A stretch of DNA of 9,254 bases, taken from positions 1 through 9,254 of the forward strand of contig JAJTHU010000333.1 in assembly GCA_021300055.1 (NCBI GenBank), read 5' to 3'. The position numbers and the translations under genes were made by a program. Under the pieces are notes generated by a model, which had not been told where the DNA came from, did no database searches, and saw nothing but the letters and a program-made list of their open reading frames with translations. The stretch comes from Nitrosomonadaceae bacterium. GTDB taxonomy: Bacteria > Pseudomonadota > Gammaproteobacteria > Burkholderiales > Usitatibacteraceae. Shown piece by piece: positions 6,484 to 9,254 of the stretch. Within the stretch, counting starts at the first letter, position 1. Each line of letters starts with the position of its first letter.

Positions 6484-7158
6484 ATGGAACACTCCAACAA
6501 AACCGCGCGTGAGATCTGGACCGACATCAAGGCCAACCCCAACCGCGCCCGTTTCGGTTTCGGCGACAAAGCGGCGCTGATCAATATCGACTTTCAAAAG
6601 GCGTACACCAAAGTCGATGAGTTCAAGACCGCATACGAAACCAATCCGAATCAAATCCAGTACGTCAATCAGCTCTCGGCGGCGTTCCGCAAGCTGAACT
6701 GGCCGGTGGTGTTTACGTATGTTGCCTATGCTGAATCCGGCGAAGACGCTGGCGTCTGGGGCACACGCACCAACACGCCAGACTCGCTGCAGAACATCAA
6801 ACATGGTTCGCGCCGCGCCGAGTTCGACGACCGCTTGGGAGTGGATCGGGGCCGCGACATCATCTACTGCAAACGCATGCCATCGGTGTTTTTCGAAACG
6901 CCGTTGCAGTCTTTGCTGATCTGGCACAAGGTCGACACCATCATCGTCACCGGTGGCTCAACCTCTGGCTGTGTGCGCGCGACGGTTGTTGATTCGCTCT
7001 CGCATGGATATCGCACCATCGTTCCCGAAGAGTGCGTTGCGGATAAACATGAGAGCTATCACTTCGCCAACCTCACCGACATGATGTTGAAGTACGCCGA
7101 TGTGATGGATGTGGCTGACGTGTTGAAGTGGTTGAGTTCAGTGCCGCAGCAAAAGTAA
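6484..7158 (+). CDS. Isochorismatase-fold amidohydrolase, N-carbamoylsarcosine amidase-like
   Basis: Cysteine hydrolase of the isochorismatase superfamily, 224 aa, cytosolic. The triad is intact: Asp36 in INIDFQKAY, Lys130 in YCKRMPSVFFET, and nucleophile Cys163 in GGSTSGCVRATVVD, with the G-C-V-R-A-T run seen in N-carbamoylsarcosine amidase and related amidases (maleamate amidase, nicotinamidase relatives). It should cleave an amide or N-carbamoyl bond, releasing ammonia, with or without CO2. A true isochorismatase is unlikely because that group lacks this Cys-centred signature. It starts 12 bp after the gcdH stop with no obvious Shine-Dalgarno and ends 7 bp before the next gene, so it is clearly within the operon. 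Between gcdH and two ring-opening-type hydrolases it would suit removal of a side-chain amide or carbamoyl group (inference). Confidence 0.9.
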   Translation: MEHSNKTAREIWTDIKANPNRARFGFGDKAALINIDFQKAYTKVDEFKTAYETNPNQIQYVNQLSAAFRKLNWPVVFTYVAYAESGEDAGVWGTRTNTPDSLQNIKHGSRRAEFDDRLGVDRGRDIIYCKRMPSVFFETPLQSLLIWHKVDTIIVTGGSTSGCVRATVVDSLSHGYRTIVPEECVADKHESYHFANLTDMMLKYADVMDVADVLKWLSSVPQQK

Positions 7159-7165
7159 GCTGCCC

Positions 7166-8080
7166 ATGAAATCCGACCCTGGCTACTACGAGTACTTGCC
7201 ATACGCCAATCGTCCGAAGATCACTTGGCCAAACGGCGCGCGGCTCGCGTTCTGGGTCGCACCCAACATCGAGTTCTACGAACTCAATCCGCCCAAGAAC
7301 CCCTCGCGCGCAGCGTGGCCGCACCCGTTCCCCGCAGTTCCGGGTTACAGCATCCGCGACTATGGCAACCGCGTCGGCCATATGCGGCAAGTGAAGTTGT
7401 TGGACAAGTACGGCGTTCGTGGGTCGATATCACTATCAACCGCGCTGTGTGAGCACCACCCAGAAATCATCGCGATGTGCCGCGAACGCGACTGGGAGTT
7501 TTTCACGCACGGTATCTACAACACGCGCTATACCTACGGCATGACCGAGGCACAGGAACGCGCCATGATTGCCGAGTCGATGGACATCATCGAAAGACAC
7601 GTCGGCCAGCGTCCCGCAGGTTATTTAGCACCCGCGCTGTCGCACTCTGAAGCAACCATTGATCTGTTCGCCGAACTAGGTGGCATTTACACGTGCGATC
7701 TATTCCACGACGATCAGCCCACACCGGTTCGCGTGCGTAACGGCCAGCGTTTCGTCTCGGTGCCCTACTCCCTCGAACTTAACGACACCATCGTTTACGT
7801 GGTAAACAAAATTGAGCCGCGTCGCTATGGCCAGATAATCAAGGACAGCTTTGATCGCCTGTACGCGGAAGGCGCGCAGTCGGGCACCGTGATGTGCATC
7901 CCAACGCACAACTACCAAGTGAGCTGCCCGCATCGCCTCAAGGCGTTTGAAGAAGCGCTTGAGTACATCACCGGCCACCCAGACGTGTGGGTTACTACGG
8001 GTCGCGAAATTGCTGAGTATTACCTCGCGCACCACTACGACAATGCGTTGACGATCAATGCGGCGGGAGGCACGCGATGA
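7166..8080 (+). CDS. PuuE-like hydrolase of polysaccharide-deacetylase fold (paralogue 1)
   Basis: NodB/polysaccharide-deacetylase-fold protein, 304 aa, with no signal peptide or membrane segment, hence cytosolic. Best placed in the branch that includes the allantoinase PuuE, which acts on a cyclic ureide and not on sugars. Recognisable blocks: WPNGARLAFWV (residues 21-31), RDYGNRVG (64-71), FFTHGIYNT (112-120), LFHDDQP (179-185), and PTHNYQVSCPHR (246-257). Classical metal-binding motifs are altered: the first-strand Asp-Asp pair reads N-I-E, and His115 has no partner His four residues on. A polysaccharide substrate is therefore improbable; opening of a cyclic amide or ureide is a better guess. 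It starts 7 bp after the amidase stop and overlaps the next gene, its own paralogue, by 4 bp (ATGA). Confidence 0.85.
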   Translation: MKSDPGYYEYLPYANRPKITWPNGARLAFWVAPNIEFYELNPPKNPSRAAWPHPFPAVPGYSIRDYGNRVGHMRQVKLLDKYGVRGSISLSTALCEHHPEIIAMCRERDWEFFTHGIYNTRYTYGMTEAQERAMIAESMDIIERHVGQRPAGYLAPALSHSEATIDLFAELGGIYTCDLFHDDQPTPVRVRNGQRFVSVPYSLELNDTIVYVVNKIEPRRYGQIIKDSFDRLYAEGAQSGTVMCIPTHNYQVSCPHRLKAFEEALEYITGHPDVWVTTGREIAEYYLAHHYDNALTINAAGGTR

Positions 8081-9039
8081 GCGCCCCGACGAACTCGAAC
8101 ACGCCTACCTCACCACATCCGCCGGTGGGCGATGACTATTTGCAATATCCCATGCGGCGGCGTGGCATGGACCACGACCGCTACGCCTGGTCGATGTTGA
8201 CGGACCGTAAGCCAATCGCGTGGCCCGACGGCAAGAAGCTGGCAGTGTGGGTCAACGTTTGCGTCGAGCACTTTCCACTGAACCCCGTCGGAAAGCCCAT
8301 CAAGCTTCCCGGTGGCATGACCATGCCGTACCCGGACCTGCGGCATTACACGCTGCGCGACTACGGCAACCGCGTCGGTGTTTATCGCTTGCTCAGTGCG
8401 TTTGAAAAATTTGCCGTGCAGCCGAGTTTTGCGGTCAACGCTTGCTTGGTAGAGCGCTACCCACAGTTAGTGCGGACGCTCGCCGCGCGCGGCGAAATTC
8501 TTGGTCACTCTTGGAGCATGGACACCGCCCACGCGGGCGGTTTGGACGAAGCCGCTGAAGCGAAGCTCATCAAGCGCTCCCTCGATACGTTGCGTGGCTT
8601 CACCGAGCAGGAAGTCCGTGGCTGGGTCTCACCCGGAAAACTCAACAGCGCCAACACGCCCGACTTGCTCAAAGCCAACGGTATCGATTACTTCTGCGAT
8701 TGGGTTAACGACGACATGCCCTACGCGTTCCACACCAAGCATGGTGACCTAACTGCGATGCCGCTATTGACCGAGATCGAAGACCGCTTCGTCGTGGTGG
8801 AGAACTTTCAGTCTGAGCAATCGTGGGCCGAGCAGGTAATGGACGCCTGCGACCTGCTATTCAGAGAAGCCAACGAACAAGGCGGTCGCATTCTTTCCGT
8901 TCCTTTACACGCGTGGGTGATGGGCGCCCCGCACCGCATCAAGCACGTCGAGGCTGTTTTGCAGCACGTCACTTCAAAGAGTGATGTTTGGTTTGCAACA
9001 CCGGAGACCATTCGCGAGCATTGGATGGCACAGCAGTAA
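8077..9039 (+). CDS. PuuE-like hydrolase of polysaccharide-deacetylase fold (paralogue 2)
   Basis: Second NodB-fold protein, 320 aa, cytosolic, aligning with the upstream gene along its whole length but only moderately similar: IAWPDGKKLAVWV (residues 47-59), the identical RDYGNRVG (94-101), ILGHSWSMDTAH (141-152), DWVNDDMP (208-215) and PLHAWVMGAPHR (276-287). It has about 25 extra N-terminal residues rich in Pro, Ser and Asn. As in the paralogue, the Asp-Asp pair and the H-x3-H motif of metal-dependent deacetylases are missing; the WVNDD and LHxWxxGxPxR blocks look more like PuuE allantoinase than those of paralogue 1. The ATG has a strong GGGAGG at 8065-8070, 6 nt upstream, and overlaps the preceding TGA (ATGA), indicating translational coupling. 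The two may act on successive intermediates or form a hetero-oligomer. Last certain gene of the operon. Confidence 0.86.
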   Translation: MSAPTNSNTPTSPHPPVGDDYLQYPMRRRGMDHDRYAWSMLTDRKPIAWPDGKKLAVWVNVCVEHFPLNPVGKPIKLPGGMTMPYPDLRHYTLRDYGNRVGVYRLLSAFEKFAVQPSFAVNACLVERYPQLVRTLAARGEILGHSWSMDTAHAGGLDEAAEAKLIKRSLDTLRGFTEQEVRGWVSPGKLNSANTPDLLKANGIDYFCDWVNDDMPYAFHTKHGDLTAMPLLTEIEDRFVVVENFQSEQSWAEQVMDACDLLFREANEQGGRILSVPLHAWVMGAPHRIKHVEAVLQHVTSKSDVWFATPETIREHWMAQQ

Positions 9040-9065
9040 CCGGTTCTACCTCCGCCTCAGCTTGA

Positions 9066-9254
9066 GTGCCGCACCTCGGCCCGATATCGGTGATTGCAGT
9101 GGCAGCTTGTGGTCGAGGCCGTGTGGAAACAGAATTTCTGAGCGAGCTGACGGTGTCCCAATGTCGTTTCCGGCGCAAATTGAATGAGTTGTCTTTGGAC
9201 GAGCGCAAGTATCTCGTCGCTATGCTGCTCTCATCGCCCCAATTAGGTTTCTTA
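9066..9254 (+). CDS. Possible start of a further gene (3' partial, uncertain)
   Basis: A reading frame without stops runs from 9066 to the window end (63 codons), after a TGA at 9063. Possible starts are GTG at 9066, 9090, 9099 and 9123; the last has GAGG at 9115-9118, only 4 nt away. From 9123 it reads VETEFLSELTVSQ and continues through NELSLDERKYLVAML, a hydrophilic, helix-like composition that could be a genuine small protein. I do not recognise it, and an open frame of this length in G+C-rich DNA can arise by chance. No terminator-like hairpin separates it from the upstream operon. Confidence 0.25.
   Translation, partial: MPHLGPISVIAVAACGRGRVETEFLSELTVSQCRFRRKLNELSLDERKYLVAMLLSSPQLGFL

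Noticed and set aside
5065..6927. 620-codon open frame on the - strand antisense to gcdH and the amidase gene.
   Set aside because: Its translation has no recognisable domain and is rich in His, Arg and Val, as expected from the complement of G+C-biased codons. Both sense genes have intact catalytic motifs, and the frame also overlaps the start of the hydro-lyase large subunit.
7166..9039. Secreted polysaccharide or peptidoglycan deacetylases.
   Set aside because: No signal peptides, altered metal-binding motifs, and operon context of cytosolic catabolic enzymes; PuuE-like chemistry fits better.
1..9254. CRISPR arrays, tRNA or rRNA genes, insertion sequences, prophage or toxin-antitoxin modules.
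   Set aside because: No regularly spaced direct repeats, cloverleaf-like sequence, transposase or phage-like coding sequence was found on either strand by reading.

Overview
The window (9254 bp, roughly 58-60% G+C by eye) is densely coding bacterial chromosomal DNA, most likely from a proteobacterium. Protein style and the intergenic REP-like hairpins suggest Betaproteobacteria, but this is a judgement and not a computed assignment. I see no phage, transposase, CRISPR, rRNA or tRNA signal.

Layout. (1) Positions 1-2339, + strand: the 3' part of a nitrilase-superfamily protein lacking two of its three catalytic residues, then an aldehyde dehydrogenase that begins one base inside its stop codon. 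(2) 2417-3214, + strand: a class I SAM-dependent methyltransferase resembling the METTL20/21 protein-lysine methyltransferases, starting at TTG. (3) 3182-5111, - strand: a two-subunit aconitase-superfamily hydro-lyase. The large subunit comes first and the small one second, separated by 157 bp that hold an inverted pair of REP-like hairpins. (4) 5112-5280: a divergent control region with a perfect 12-bp palindrome between two plausible promoters. (5) 5281-9039, + strand: a tight operon of glutaryl-CoA dehydrogenase (gcdH), an isochorismatase-fold amidohydrolase of the N-carbamoylsarcosine amidase type, and two homologous PuuE-like proteins of the polysaccharide-deacetylase fold that overlap by 4 bp. 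(6) 9040-9254: no confident gene, though a reading frame that may start the next gene runs off the end.

How they may work together (inference). The hydrolases are cytosolic and belong to families that open cyclic amides or ureides and cleave amides. The aldehyde dehydrogenase, the hydro-lyase and GcdH would handle the resulting carbon skeleton, ending at crotonyl-CoA. This gene set suggests a catabolic locus for a nitrogen-containing, perhaps heterocyclic, compound whose skeleton drains through glutarate/glutaryl-CoA. I do not recognise the exact set as a characterised pathway. The ring-opening oxygenase or hydroxylase, the regulator and the transporter would have to lie outside the window. 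Points most worth a second look are the catalytically altered nitrilase homologue, the non-standard specificity motifs of the hydro-lyase, the paired PuuE-like paralogues, the shared divergent operator, and the REP pair that keeps its architecture while its stems differ.
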